Assembly: GCA_028705495.1 (NCBI GenBank)
Contig: JAQWDK010000003.1
Coordinates: 62,001 to 126,000 of the forward strand
Reading direction: 5' to 3'
Source: Eubacteriales bacterium
GTDB lineage: Bacteria; Bacillota; Clostridia; Oscillospirales; CAG-382
DNA: 64,000 nucleotides
Shown: positions 51,552-62,809 of the stretch, piece by piece
Layout of the letters: each line of letters starts with the position of its first letter
Position numbering within the stretch: position 1 is the first letter of the stretch
Position numbers and translations under genes: made by a program
Notes under the pieces: generated by a model
The model's database searches: none
What the model was told of the DNA's origin: nothing
The model's input: only the letters and a program-made list of their open reading frames with translations

Positions 51552-53110
51552 ATTTTTTGATTCCCTTCTGTGACTATATAATGCGCTCCAAGGCTCTCTT
51601 TGCGCTCAAGCGCTGCGTTTATTATCATTCTTGCGACTGACAACATATTGAACACTTCAAATTCATATTCGGCAGTCATCGGCGAATTTTCTATCGTCGA
51701 GTAGATATTGTCGAGTATTTTTTTTGCCTTTGCAAGCCCCGAAAAAGTCCTGACAGCGCCCGCATAGCTGTTCATTACGCTCTTTATTTCAGCTTTTACT
51801 TTTTCGTAAAAGCGTATGTCATAGACAATACCCGACGGCATTTCGTTGAACCTATAAAACTTCTCCCCGGGTTTGTTCTCCCTAAAATTGCGGTTGATGT
51901 GTAAAGCACAGCGGCGGCCAAACACCAAACACTCGAGCATTGAATTAGATGCAAGCCTGTTTCCGCCGTGGATGCCTGTGTTTGCCGACTCTCCGGCACT
52001 GTAAAGCCCGTCAACATTCGTCATACCGTCAAGGTCTGTGGCGATACCGCCCATCATATAGTGCTGAGCGGGTCTTACCGGAATCCACTCGGATGGAACA
52101 TTGATACCTCTCTCCCTGCATTCGCCGAAGATTGTCGGGAAACGTTTTGAGAAGAATTCTTCGCTCATCATCGAGACATCGAGATAAACATTTTCTTCAC
52201 CTATTCGCTCAAGTTCCTTGATTATCTCCCTTGTCACAATATCCCTCGGTGCAAGGTCCGCCATCGGGTGTTTGCCCTTCATAAAGGCGTCACCGCGGGA
52301 GTTACGGAGGATTCCGCCCTCACCTCTGACGGCTTCGGAAATCAGAAACAGCCTTTTTGAATAGTCCCTTGAGAATAGCGTTGTCGGGTGAAATTGTACA
52401 AACTCCATGTCACGTGCTTTTGCCCCTGCTCTGACAGCTGCGGCAATTCCGTCTCCGACTGAGCCGGACGGGTTGGATGTATAGCGGTAAATTTGCCCTA
52501 TACCGCCGGTGGCAATGATGATATTTCTCGAGCGGAGCATTCTATAATCATCGCCTGCAAACACAATTGCGCCGCAGACACCGGCATCATCAGTCAAAAT
52601 ATCGACAAGATACGACGAAAAGAAGAAATGTAAATTCTCTTTCGCAAGAGCGATATTACCGAGTTGTTTGGTGGTTTCTCTACCCGTCGCGTCACCGCCA
52701 CAATGCACAATCCTGCGCATTCCGTGGCCGCCTTCTTTTGTTATCTGAAGCTCACCCTCGGGGTTAAGGTCGAACGGAACAGCAAGGTCGATTAGCGTTT
52801 TGATGTTCTCCGGACCTTCTTCTACAAGTACCTTGACCGCTTCGACATTACAGTGTCCTGCACCCGCCTTCAAAGTGTCCTCAATATGCAGATCATATTT
52901 GTCCTCGCGGCTAATTACTGCGGCAATTCCGCCCTGGGCGAGGTATGAGTTACTCTCGTCGATATTGGCTTTGGTAACGACGGCACAGTTAAGGCCGTTG
53001 TTGAGGTGCAGTGCGCTGTAGAGGCCTGCGACACCGCTGCCAATAATAACTACATCAAATTCGTAGACCGGAATTTCACGGTCGTATATGGAATAGATAA
53101 ATCTTCTCAC
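51548..53110 (-). CDS. nadB: L-aspartate oxidase
   Basis: 520-residue flavoprotein. FAD-binding start VVIIGSGVAGLYSALHL, the SYLAQGGIAAV motif, and HYMMGGIATDLDGMTNVDGLYSAGE typical of the succinate dehydrogenase/NadB family; GNRLASNSMLECLVFG follows. It oxidises aspartate to iminoaspartate; in anaerobes fumarate can serve as acceptor. Start GTG 53110 after AAAGGGATG. nadA, the next enzyme, is not beside it; instead metA lies 39 bases upstream. Confidence 0.95.
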   Translation of the reverse strand: MRRFIYSIYDREIPVYEFDVVIIGSGVAGLYSALHLNNGLNCAVVTKANIDESNSYLAQGGIAAVISREDKYDLHIEDTLKAGAGHCNVEAVKVLVEEGPENIKTLIDLAVPFDLNPEGELQITKEGGHGMRRIVHCGGDATGRETTKQLGNIALAKENLHFFFSSYLVDILTDDAGVCGAIVFAGDDYRMLRSRNIIIATGGIGQIYRYTSNPSGSVGDGIAAAVRAGAKARDMEFVQFHPTTLFSRDYSKRLFLISEAVRGEGGILRNSRGDAFMKGKHPMADLAPRDIVTREIIKELERIGEENVYLDVSMMSEEFFSKRFPTIFGECRERGINVPSEWIPVRPAQHYMMGGIATDLDGMTNVDGLYSAGESANTGIHGGNRLASNSMLECLVFGRRCALHINRNFRENKPGEKFYRFNEMPSGIVYDIRFYEKVKAEIKSVMNSYAGAVRTFSGLAKAKKILDNIYSTIENSPMTAEYEFEVFNMLSVARMIINAALERKESLGAHYIVTEGNQKI

Positions 53111-53149
53111 AAAAACATCCCTTTTGCGTTAAATAACAAATGCAGAGCC

Positions 53150-54079
53150 TTAGCGCTCCGACTGTCTTATTTCTTCGATATTGTATGGTGTTGACTGGTA
53201 GACGAAATAGTTGAGCCAGTTGGAGAACAGCAGATGCGCATGAGCTCTCCAAACATTCTTTGGCGGCAGATTTGGATCGTCGTTGGGGAAATAGTTCTTC
53301 GGCACACCGGTTCCTAAATTGTTTTTTATATCCCTCTCGTATTCAAGAGAAAGAGTGTCTAGGTCGTATTCCGCATGCCCTGTCACATATACCTCGCGTC
53401 CGTCCCTTGAACAAAGCAGGTAAAGCCCCGCTTCGTCAGATACGGCAAGGGGGATAAGGTTTTTAACAGGCAGTACATCCTCTATCAGGATATCGGTGTA
53501 CCTTGAATGAGGTGCATAAAAACGCTCGTCAAACCCCCTAAGCAGCGGATGGGAGGGTTCGAGTGTGCAGTGTTTGAAAACACCGAACATCTTTTCCGGC
53601 AGCTGTCTTTTTCCAATACCGTAATTGCGGTAAAGCGCGGCCTGCGCTCCCCAGCAGACGAACATCGCGGAGTAGACATTGGTTTTCGACCAGTCGAGAA
53701 TCATGCAAAGCTCGTCCCAGTAGTTGACATCCTCAAACTTGAGGTTTTCGACAGGTGCACCGGTGACGATAAGTCCGTCAAACTTTTCTTCTTTGATTTC
53801 ATCGAAGGTCTTATAAAAGCTGTCAAGATGGCTTGATGGTGTATTTTTTGATTTATGTGTCGCAGTCCTCAAAAGCGTTATATCAGTCTGAAGGGGCGAA
53901 TTAGACAAAAGCCGCAGAAACTGGGTTTCTGTCACAATTTTTGTCGGCATCAAGTTGAGAATTGCGATCTTTAGTGGTCTTATGTCCTGGGTTCTTGCTC
54001 TTTCCTCAGTGATTACGAAGATGTTTTCATTCTCGAGTACTGAAGCGGCAGGAAGCCCGACGGGTATATTAATCGGCAT
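53150..54079 (-). CDS. metA: Homoserine O-acetyltransferase (MetA family)
   Basis: 309 residues. The catalytic set of MetA is intact: Cys142 (VCWGAQA), His235 and Glu237 (TGHAEYD). Residue 111 (TGAPVE) is Glu; in MetA enzymes Glu111 predicts acetyl-CoA and Gly111 succinyl-CoA, so despite the family name this is likely an acetyltransferase. That matches the O-acetylhomoserine-using MetY at 36.3 kb. It begins methionine synthesis from homoserine. The gene precedes nadB and may share its transcript. Confidence 0.94.
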   Translation of the reverse strand: MPINIPVGLPAASVLENENIFVITEERARTQDIRPLKIAILNLMPTKIVTETQFLRLLSNSPLQTDITLLRTATHKSKNTPSSHLDSFYKTFDEIKEEKFDGLIVTGAPVENLKFEDVNYWDELCMILDWSKTNVYSAMFVCWGAQAALYRNYGIGKRQLPEKMFGVFKHCTLEPSHPLLRGFDERFYAPHSRYTDILIEDVLPVKNLIPLAVSDEAGLYLLCSRDGREVYVTGHAEYDLDTLSLEYERDIKNNLGTGVPKNYFPNDDPNLPPKNVWRAHAHLLFSNWLNYFVYQSTPYNIEEIRQSER

Positions 54080-54111
54080 ATTATTTATCCGTTCCTAAAA
54101 TGAATTGTTGC

Positions 54112-55506
54112 TCAGTCTTTAGTCATACAGTAGAATGCTTCTGATGCGCGGTGCATCATATGGATATCGACCTTTGCGGCGAGTTCTGCCGGAGAGTGCA
54201 TGCAAAGGACAGGAACGCCTGCGTCGATTACATCGATATTCATTGCGGCAATTTCAGAAGCGACAGTGCCTGCTCCGCCCTGGTCAACTTTGCCGTATTC
54301 ACCGTTCTGCCATACAATACCGTTTTTCTCGAAAAGTCTTACGATCTTCGAGAAAAGTTCTGCGCTTGCATCGGATGAGCCCGATTTTCCGCGCGAACCG
54401 GTGTATTTTGTTATGACGATACCTTTTGCGAGAAAAGCAGAGTTGCGTGAGTCATAAGCGGATGCGAAAGTCGGGTCATAGGCGCCGCCGACATCAGCTG
54501 AGAGGCAAACGCTGTTCTTGATAAATTCTGTGTATGATACCGAGCGGGAGTCGCATATATCCTTTATAAAATGAGAGAGTGCTTGTGAATTAAGACCTGT
54601 CACACCATAGCTCCCAATTTCTTCTTTGTCAGCGAGTATGCAGATTGCAGTCTTTTCAGGGGTTTTGTCAAGCTCAAAAAGCGCTGTGAGGGATGGATAG
54701 GAGCAAACTTTATCGTCCTGACCGTATGCGAGGATCATACTCCTATCAAGGCCTGCATCTCTTGCCTTCATCGCTGGTACTGCGGTAAGCTCGGCGGTTA
54801 TAAGGTCCGCTTCGCAGATTCCGTATTTTTCGCTTAAGATTGAGAGGATGTTGAGTTTAACGCTCTCGTCCTCATCGCCGTCAAGGGGTTTTATTCCGGT
54901 GATAATGTTGAGTTCTTCTCCCTTTATTCCTTCGCTAAGTTTGCGGTCGTACTGATCTTTGCCGATATGGGGCATAAGGTCGCTGATGCAGAGAACGGGG
55001 TCGTTTTCGTCCTCACCAATACAAACTTCAACCACTTCACCGCTTTTCTTTATGATAACACCGTGGAGGGCGAGAGGAAGAGCTGACCACTGGTATTTCT
55101 TGATACCGCCGTAATAGTGGGTTTTGAAATATCCGATACCGTTTTCCTCGTATAGCGGCTTTTGTTTGAGGTCGATTCTCGGGGAGTCGATATGGGATGC
55201 GATTATATTAGCTCCAGCTTTGGCATCAGTTCCTATTACTGCGAGGATCAGGCTCTTGTTCCTGTTGTTGTAATAAACTTTGTCGCCGGAATTGTATTTC
55301 TTCTTCGCGTCAAAGCTCTCAAATCCGCGCGAAACAGCTTCGGCGATCGTAAAACGCACTGCACCGCGCTCGGTTTTTGATGCGTTGAGGAACTCCTTAT
55401 AACCCTCGCAGTACTCCTCAGCGGTCTTTTCGACCTCTTTTACAAGGCTGTAAACCGTCTTGGGTCTATATTCAAGTTTCTTAGCTTCGTCTTTTGTAAG
55501 TGCCAT
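54112..55506 (-). CDS. M18-family aminopeptidase
   Basis: 464 residues, typical of the M18 (aspartyl aminopeptidase) family. Zinc-site motifs: ASHIDSPRIDLK near residue 105, DKEEIGSYGVTG near 295, and a C-terminal MHSPAELAAKVDIHM with the last His ligand. It removes N-terminal residues, often acidic, from cytoplasmic peptides. ATG 55506 after AAAGGATG. Confidence 0.93.
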   Translation of the reverse strand: MALTKDEAKKLEYRPKTVYSLVKEVEKTAEEYCEGYKEFLNASKTERGAVRFTIAEAVSRGFESFDAKKKYNSGDKVYYNNRNKSLILAVIGTDAKAGANIIASHIDSPRIDLKQKPLYEENGIGYFKTHYYGGIKKYQWSALPLALHGVIIKKSGEVVEVCIGEDENDPVLCISDLMPHIGKDQYDRKLSEGIKGEELNIITGIKPLDGDEDESVKLNILSILSEKYGICEADLITAELTAVPAMKARDAGLDRSMILAYGQDDKVCSYPSLTALFELDKTPEKTAICILADKEEIGSYGVTGLNSQALSHFIKDICDSRSVSYTEFIKNSVCLSADVGGAYDPTFASAYDSRNSAFLAKGIVITKYTGSRGKSGSSDASAELFSKIVRLFEKNGIVWQNGEYGKVDQGGAGTVASEIAAMNIDVIDAGVPVLCMHSPAELAAKVDIHMMHRASEAFYCMTKD

Positions 55507-55551
55507 AGTATTTCATCCTTTTTTATTTATTTTGGATTTTCTTTACATGCC

Positions 55552-56139
55552 TTATTTATACAGTTTCACATACATCGCTTTTGAGTCGGCAACTTTTTTT
55601 ACATATCGTGCCGTCTCACTGTAGGGTATATCCTTTAACGTCACACCGTCGTCCGAGTATCTTGTATCGGAAAGCCAGTTTTTAACCTTGTTTCCGCCTG
55701 CGTTATATGCGGCGAGGGCGCATTCTTCGTTTCCGAATTGATTTAGCATATATGACAAGAGGTAAGTGCCGTACTTTATATTGGTTTCCGGGTCGAAAAT
55801 GTCGGTTTCGCTCTCTATTTTAAGCCTGAACTCAATCCATTCCTTGGTGTCGGGCATAATTTGCATCAAGCCCTGTGCGCCAGCAGGTGAAACAGCTTCC
55901 GGCTTAAAAGCGCTTTCAGTTCGTATAACAGCGTAAATTAACTCTTCAGGGAGGCTGTATTCCTCAGCGTACCTTGTTACAAGCTCTGAATAGCTCTGGG
56001 GATAACTCTCGCGAATGAGCTTGTCTCTGATTTGTAAAACCGCTAAAATAGCAATTGTGAGAAGGGCGGCGGTAACTGTCACGAGATTTATAATTTCAAG
56101 TATTGAAAGTCGCTTTTTTGCGGGGTTCTTCTTTAACAT
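55552..56139 (-). CDS. Membrane-anchored lytic transglycosylase
   Basis: 195 residues: one N-terminal membrane span (about 17-38) and a Slt-type domain (about 55-190). Motifs IRTESAFKPEAVSPAGAQGLMQIMP with the catalytic Glu and ALAAYNAGGNKV are intact. It should cleave glycan strands of peptidoglycan on the outer face. ATG 56139 follows GGAGGGCGAT; an in-frame TTG at 56151 overlaps that site. It follows coaE by 30 bases. Confidence 0.92.
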   Translation of the reverse strand: MLKKNPAKKRLSILEIINLVTVTAALLTIAILAVLQIRDKLIRESYPQSYSELVTRYAEEYSLPEELIYAVIRTESAFKPEAVSPAGAQGLMQIMPDTKEWIEFRLKIESETDIFDPETNIKYGTYLLSYMLNQFGNEECALAAYNAGGNKVKNWLSDTRYSDDGVTLKDIPYSETARYVKKVADSKAMYVKLYK

Positions 56140-56168
56140 ATCGCCCTCCAAAACAATAATTTGAGGTT

Positions 56169-56771
56169 TTAGTATTTTATTATTCCAAGTTTTAGCGCTA
56201 AGTCCTTTACCTTTTGTTTAAGTTCTTCGCTGCTGCCGTTGTTTTCGATATAGTAGTCGCAGTTTTCGACGAGAAAATCATTTGATTTCTGCTTTTTCAT
56301 TCGCTCTATCGCAGCTTCACGGGTAATACCGTCGCGTTTTAATGCACGAGCGATTCTTGATTCTTCATCAGCTATAACAGCGACATTAAAATCAAACACC
56401 TTGTCGAGTCCGCTTTCAAAAAGTAGCGGAGCATCGATAAAAACTGCGCTGACTCCTTGTTTTTCAAACTCTTCAAGCTTTCGGTTCATCACATCAGTTA
56501 TATGGGGATGGGTAATTTTGTTGAGTTTATCGGTGTATTCAGCTTTAGAAAATGCGATTTTTGCGAGCGCTTTTCGGTCAAGACTGCCATCAGAGGCTAA
56601 AATAAAACTTCCGAAGAACCCCACAAGCTCATTAACACATTCGCTGCCTTTTTCGCAAGCTATTCTTGAGAGTTCATCGGTGTTAATTGACGGGACGCCC
56701 ATTTTAGCGAGAATTCGGCTGACTTCGGTTTTTCCAGCACCCATTCCGCCGCAAAGCCCTATTTTAAGCAT
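56169..56771 (-). CDS. coaE: Dephospho-CoA kinase
   Basis: 200 residues. P-loop IGLCGGMGAGKTEVSRIL at the N-terminus, then DAPLLFESGLDKVFD and RDGITREAAIERM, the lid and CoA regions of CoaE. Last step of coenzyme A synthesis. Its ATG lies 13 bases inside the end of tsaC, so the two are coupled. Confidence 0.95.
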   Translation of the reverse strand: MLKIGLCGGMGAGKTEVSRILAKMGVPSINTDELSRIACEKGSECVNELVGFFGSFILASDGSLDRKALAKIAFSKAEYTDKLNKITHPHITDVMNRKLEEFEKQGVSAVFIDAPLLFESGLDKVFDFNVAVIADEESRIARALKRDGITREAAIERMKKQKSNDFLVENCDYYIENNGSSEELKQKVKDLALKLGIIKY

Positions 56772-57388
56772 CTTAAAACCTCGCTGCCGGGAATTGCTCC
56801 CTCGCGCAGTATCACAGGTTCACCCACAAGAGATATTATTGTCGACGGAGTGCCAATTCCGCATTCGCCGCCGTCTATTATACAGTCTATTATGCCCGAA
56901 AAGTCCGATATTACGGGAACTGCGGTTTTCGGCGGCTCTTTTCCGCTGATGTTCGCGGAAGGTGCTGCAATTGGCATACCGCAGAGATTTATAAATTCTC
57001 TTGCGATAGCGTTTTCAGGAAAACGAAATGCAACCGTTGTGCCCCCAGCGGTGACAACCGATGGCAGTTTTGCTTTTAGCGGAAGCACAAAAGTCAGCGG
57101 TCCGATTGGATAAGCGGCTTTAAGCTTGTAATATGCATCATTAACCACAGCAAAAGATGCGGGGTCTATGCCATCAGCAAGATGGAGTATAAGCGCTTTT
57201 TCCGGAGGACGGCGTTTGGCTGCAAAAATTTTGGCGCAAGCGTCGCCGTCAAAGGCATTAGCGCCGAGTCCATACACAGTTTCAGTCGGAAACGCGACTG
57301 TCCCGCCGTTTTTTATCGCTTTTGCACACTCAACAAGTGCTGCTCTATCTATTTTGTCATTTTGCATTCTATAAACAGATGTGTTCAT
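56759..57388 (-). CDS. tsaC: Threonylcarbamoyl-AMP synthase (Sua5/YciO/YrdC family)
   Basis: 209 residues. The YrdC signature GGTVAFPTETVYGLGANAFD near residue 29 and RFPENAIAREFINLCGMPIAAPSANISG are diagnostic. It forms threonylcarbamoyl-AMP for the t6A37 modification of ANN-decoding tRNAs. The C-terminal Sua5 domain of longer family members is absent, so this is the short form. It overlaps coaE by 13 bases. Confidence 0.93.
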   Translation of the reverse strand: MNTSVYRMQNDKIDRAALVECAKAIKNGGTVAFPTETVYGLGANAFDGDACAKIFAAKRRPPEKALILHLADGIDPASFAVVNDAYYKLKAAYPIGPLTFVLPLKAKLPSVVTAGGTTVAFRFPENAIAREFINLCGMPIAAPSANISGKEPPKTAVPVISDFSGIIDCIIDGGECGIGTPSTIISLVGEPVILREGAIPGSEVLRCLK

Positions 57389-57483
57389 ATCTTTTGTCTT
57401 TCTGGCACTATTCTTATATTAAAGATTATTTTAGCACATCTGTGGCTTGATTTCTATAGTAATATATTATAAATTTGAAAAAA

Positions 57484-57506
57484 CAGCCCGCCGTTTAGGC
57501 GAGCCG
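57484..57506 (-). terminator. Terminator of the hrcA-grpE-dnaK-dnaJ operon
   Basis: Minus strand CGGCTCGCC / GGCGGGCTG (two wobbles), loop TAAAC, followed by a run of seven T. It lies seven bases after the dnaJ stop. Confidence 0.87.
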
Positions 57507-57513
57507 TTTTAAG

Positions 57514-58647
57514 TCATTTCTTAAATTTATCAAAGAAGCCTTGTTTTTTTGTGTAATTCTTGTCGGTGCAAGCCGCTGCAAAGGCTTTCAGTGCAGTTTT
57601 TTGCTTTTCTGTAAGGTTTTTAGGTACATCGACAATAACCTTAACGTACATATTTCCTCTACCGCTACCTCCGACATTCACAATACCTTTGTTGCGCATA
57701 TTGAAAACCGCTCCGCTCTGAGTGCCTTCAGGTATCGTAAGCTCGCTTTTTCCTTCAAGTGTCGGCACTTCAACCTTTGCGCCGAGAGCAGCTTCCGGGA
57801 AGGTTATCGGAAGCTCGATATGGATGTTCTGACCGTCCCTTGTGAAAATCGGGTGCGGTAACAGCGACACCTGAACGTAAAGGTCGCCGTAGCTACCTCC
57901 GTTTGTTCCGGCTCCGCCCTGGCTTTTGAGTACAATACGCTGCCCGTCGTCGATTCCGGCGGGTATGTTCACCTCAAGGGTTTTGCTGCGCCTTATGCGC
58001 CCCTTGCCCTTACAGTCGCCGCAGGGGTTTTTGATGATCTTACCGCTACCGCCGCACATATCACAGGTGGTTACGGACTGCATAGTTATACCCATCATGC
58101 GCTGGTTGACTTTAACCTGTCCGGAACCGTTACATTTTGTACAGGTTTCGGTTGAGGTTCCATGCTCCGCGCCACTGCCGTGACAGGTTCCGCATTCCTC
58201 GACCCTTGCGTATGTTATGTCTTTTTTACAGCCGAACGCCGCTTCTTCAAAGGTCAGCGTTGCGCTAACACCGATATCCTCACCGCGCTGGGGGGCATTT
58301 CTGCGCCTTGTGTCGCCCATACCACCGCCGAAAAAGCTTGAAAATCCGCCAAAAAGGTCGGATAAGTCGACATTTCCGAAGTCGCCGAACCCGCCGCCAT
58401 AACCGGCGCCGAAGTTCGGGTCAACGCCCGCATGACCAAACTGGTCGTATTTCGAGCGTTTATCTGAATCGGAGAGAACGGCATAAGCCTCGTTGATTTC
58501 TTTGAATTTCTCTTCAGCTACCTTATCCCCCGGGTTCATATCCGGGTGATATTTTTTTGCAAGCTTTTTAAACGCTTTCTTTATTTCATCCTCGGACGCA
58601 CCTTTTTGTACTCCGAGTACATCGTAAAAATCTTTTTTATCTGCCAT
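57514..58647 (-). CDS. dnaJ: Chaperone DnaJ
   Basis: 377 residues. J domain with the HPD motif ([10 protein letters not shown], about residue 32), a Gly/Phe-rich stretch (about 75-115), four CxxCxGxG zinc repeats ([32 protein letters not shown]) and the two C-terminal beta domains. It delivers substrates to DnaK. A GTG at 58668 is in frame, but ATG 58647 gives the family start [14 protein letters not shown] 220-base gap with hairpins separates it from dnaK. Confidence 0.96.
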   Translation of the reverse strand: MADKKDFYDVLGVQKGASEDEIKKAFKKLAKKYHPDMNPGDKVAEEKFKEINEAYAVLSDSDKRSKYDQFGHAGVDPNFGAGYGGGFGDFGNVDLSDLFGGFSSFFGGGMGDTRRRNAPQRGEDIGVSATLTFEEAAFGCKKDITYARVEECGTCHGSGAEHGTSTETCTKCNGSGQVKVNQRMMGITMQSVTTCDMCGGSGKIIKNPCGDCKGKGRIRRSKTLEVNIPAGIDDGQRIVLKSQGGAGTNGGSYGDLYVQVSLLPHPIFTRDGQNIHIELPITFPEAALGAKVEVPTLEGKSELTIPEGTQSGAVFNMRNKGIVNVGGSGRGNMYVKVIVDVPKNLTEKQKTALKAFAAACTDKNYTKKQGFFDKFKK

Positions 58648-58716
58648 ACATAGGACCAACCCTTTCACACGCGCGAACAGTTTTTTGGGGTACCGCGCAT
58701 TTAAAATTTAACGCAA

Positions 58717-58752
58717 TTCATTCATCCGTTTTTTTTCGCACGGATGAATGAA
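58717..58752 (-). other. Strong hairpin in the dnaK-dnaJ gap
   Basis: 13-bp perfect stem TTCATTCATCCGT / ACGGATGAATGAA around a ten-base A-rich loop on the mRNA strand, with no T-run after it. Two more palindromes, CGATAAAATTATCG (58803-58816) and TTCAATTATAATTGAA (58817-58832), lie nearer dnaK. Possible mRNA processing or stability elements. Confidence 0.65.
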
Positions 58753-58869
58753 AGCAATTATTGATTTTGTGCCGTACCTCATACTTATCTCAAATAAAGC
58801 GGCGATAAAATTATCGTTCAATTATAATTGAAGAAAGTACCACTTGATTCGCCACGGCCGGTAGGTCAT

Positions 58870-61315
<2,446 letters not shown>

Positions 61316-61391
61316 TCTGTAATCGGGGCTTTCGTAAAATAAATCCCCTTGCCTCCTTATTTGATAGACGATGTTTTTAATTTATATCGAT

Positions 61392-62423
61392 TTAATTATT
61401 ATCTTCTTCCGTAAACTCTTCTGTAAGACCCTTTACAAAGTATTCAAGGTGAGCGATAACTTTATTATAGCTCATACGCTTAGGTCCGACAACACCGATT
61501 CCGCCAATTGTATTTCCGCCGACATTTATCGGTTTAAATACAAAGCTCGAATCCGGTATCAGAGCATCCATAATCTCATCACCGATGTAGACATTGAGTT
61601 CATTTGATTTTGTGTCAAGTAGAACACTGACAAGGTCGCGTTTTCTCTCAAAAACCTCAAGGACACATCTTGCCTTTGAGACATTGTAAAACTCCGGATA
61701 AGACAAAAGCTTTGTTACACCGCTCACGTGGACTTGTTCGTCCTCTGTAACGCCGAGCATTTCATAGGCAATCTTCAAAAGTCGTCTTCCGAAATCTGCG
61801 TATTCACCAAGCATCTCTTCAAATTTTATAATTGCGGGAAGAGCGAGCCTTTCAGGTGCAACATTTACCATCGATTCATTCAAGGCTACAGATGCGGCAG
61901 ATAACATTTCGTCGGTGACGGGTATAATTTCCTGAACATGTCTGCTGCGGATATTACCGTCGTCGCAGATGAGAAGCATAATAAAGCTTTTCCCGTCAAC
62001 TCTAACAAATTCGTATCTTTTTACAGTAACACCCTTCTTTTTAATAACAGAAAACGCGGTGTAATTTGTAAGTTCTGAAATAACCCTGCTTGCCTCGTCC
62101 ATAAATTTGGACATCTCACCGAGTTTAAAGTCAAGGAGCTCATTAAGCAGAGATACTTCCTCAACCGTTAATCTATATCTCTCCATCAAAAGTTCGATAT
62201 AGGTTCGGTAGCCGCTGGTTGTCGGGACTCGTCCTGCGGAAGTGTGTGGCTGTTCAAGATATCCAAGGCTCTCAAGCTCGTTCATCTCGTTTCGCACAGT
62301 GGCCGGTGATAGATTGAAGCTGCAGCTTTCAGTCAGGTACTTCGAACCGACAGGTTCGCCGAATGCGATATAAGCGTCAATTACAGATTTTAAAATTCTT
62401 TTCTTGCGTTCGCTAAGCTCCAT
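61392..62423 (-). CDS. hrcA: Heat-inducible transcription repressor HrcA
   Basis: 343 residues. An N-terminal winged helix (LSERKKRILKSVIDAYI to TVRNEMNELESLGYLEQPHTSAGRVPT, in pieces) is followed by the dimerisation and GAF-like domains; ending IGVVGPKRMSYNKVIAHLEY is diagnostic. It represses this operon by binding the CIRCE element, with GroEL affecting activity in Bacillus. ATG 62423 follows AGGAGGTGGAGTG. It is the first gene of hrcA-grpE-dnaK-dnaJ. Confidence 0.97.
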   Translation of the reverse strand: MELSERKKRILKSVIDAYIAFGEPVGSKYLTESCSFNLSPATVRNEMNELESLGYLEQPHTSAGRVPTTSGYRTYIELLMERYRLTVEEVSLLNELLDFKLGEMSKFMDEASRVISELTNYTAFSVIKKKGVTVKRYEFVRVDGKSFIMLLICDDGNIRSRHVQEIIPVTDEMLSAASVALNESMVNVAPERLALPAIIKFEEMLGEYADFGRRLLKIAYEMLGVTEDEQVHVSGVTKLLSYPEFYNVSKARCVLEVFERKRDLVSVLLDTKSNELNVYIGDEIMDALIPDSSFVFKPINVGGNTIGGIGVVGPKRMSYNKVIAHLEYFVKGLTEEFTEEDNN

Positions 62424-62444
62424 CACTCCACCTCCTATAATAAT

Positions 62445-62471
62445 TTAGCACTCTTGCACTTCAAGTGCTAA
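62445..62471. promoter_or_regulatory. CIRCE element (HrcA operator)
   Basis: TTAGCACTC (62445-62453), nine bases, AAGTGCTAA (62463-62471): 17 of 18 arm positions match the TTAGCACTC-N9-GAGTGCTAA consensus. It lies between the promoter and the hrcA ribosome site. Confidence 0.97.
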
Positions 62472-62478
62472 CAAATAC

Positions 62479-62507
62479 ACTTTATCATCTTTCTAAAATG
62501 GTGTCAA
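62479..62507 (-). promoter_or_regulatory. Sigma-A promoter of the hrcA operon
   Basis: Minus strand TTGACA (62507-62502), 17-base spacer, TAAAGT (62484-62479). Transcription would start at the edge of the CIRCE element. Confidence 0.85.
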
Positions 62508-62725
62508 TAGCTCTTTTAATTTTATTTGTAAACAATATGTGAATGTGGCTTCTGTTTTATTTCGTTTGTTACGAAAGATAAAACCGTAAAATTAGCAGAC
62601 AACCGCCGTGAGTGACGAATTTATAATGAAATTTGCGTAATACTCCGAATTTGATTGTTTTTTTGAGCAAGTGGGAGATATTTTTTGCTTTTACAGCAAA
62701 CATAGCGGTTTTTTACGCCACGATT
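62508..62725. other. Non-coding gap between hrcA and spoIIE
   Basis: About 220 bases with no supported ORF, tRNA or terminator. The only structure seen is TTTGCT-TTTAC-AGCAAA near 62685-62701, a short inverted repeat just upstream of the spoIIE promoter. Confidence 0.5.
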
Positions 62726-62758
62726 TTGACAATTATCTCGTCATCCGAGGGATATTAT
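62726..62758 (+). promoter_or_regulatory. spoIIE promoter with 21-bp spacer and 0A-like box
   Basis: TTGACA (62726-62731), 21-base spacer, TATTAT (62753-62758). Overlapping the -35, TTTGACA differs by one base from TTCGACA, the reverse of the Spo0A box TGTCGAA. Spo0A-activated sigma-A promoters such as Bacillus spoIIE and spoIIG have just such long spacers. Confidence 0.72.
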
Positions 62759-62809
62759 TTACATACTATTTAGTTTTGCCAAAGAATTTTGTAAAGGACG
62801 GAAACTGGT

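Noticed and set aside
58717..58752. Intrinsic terminator between dnaK and dnaJ
   Set aside because: The stem is strong, but the mRNA strand after it is TTGCGTTAAA without a T-run.
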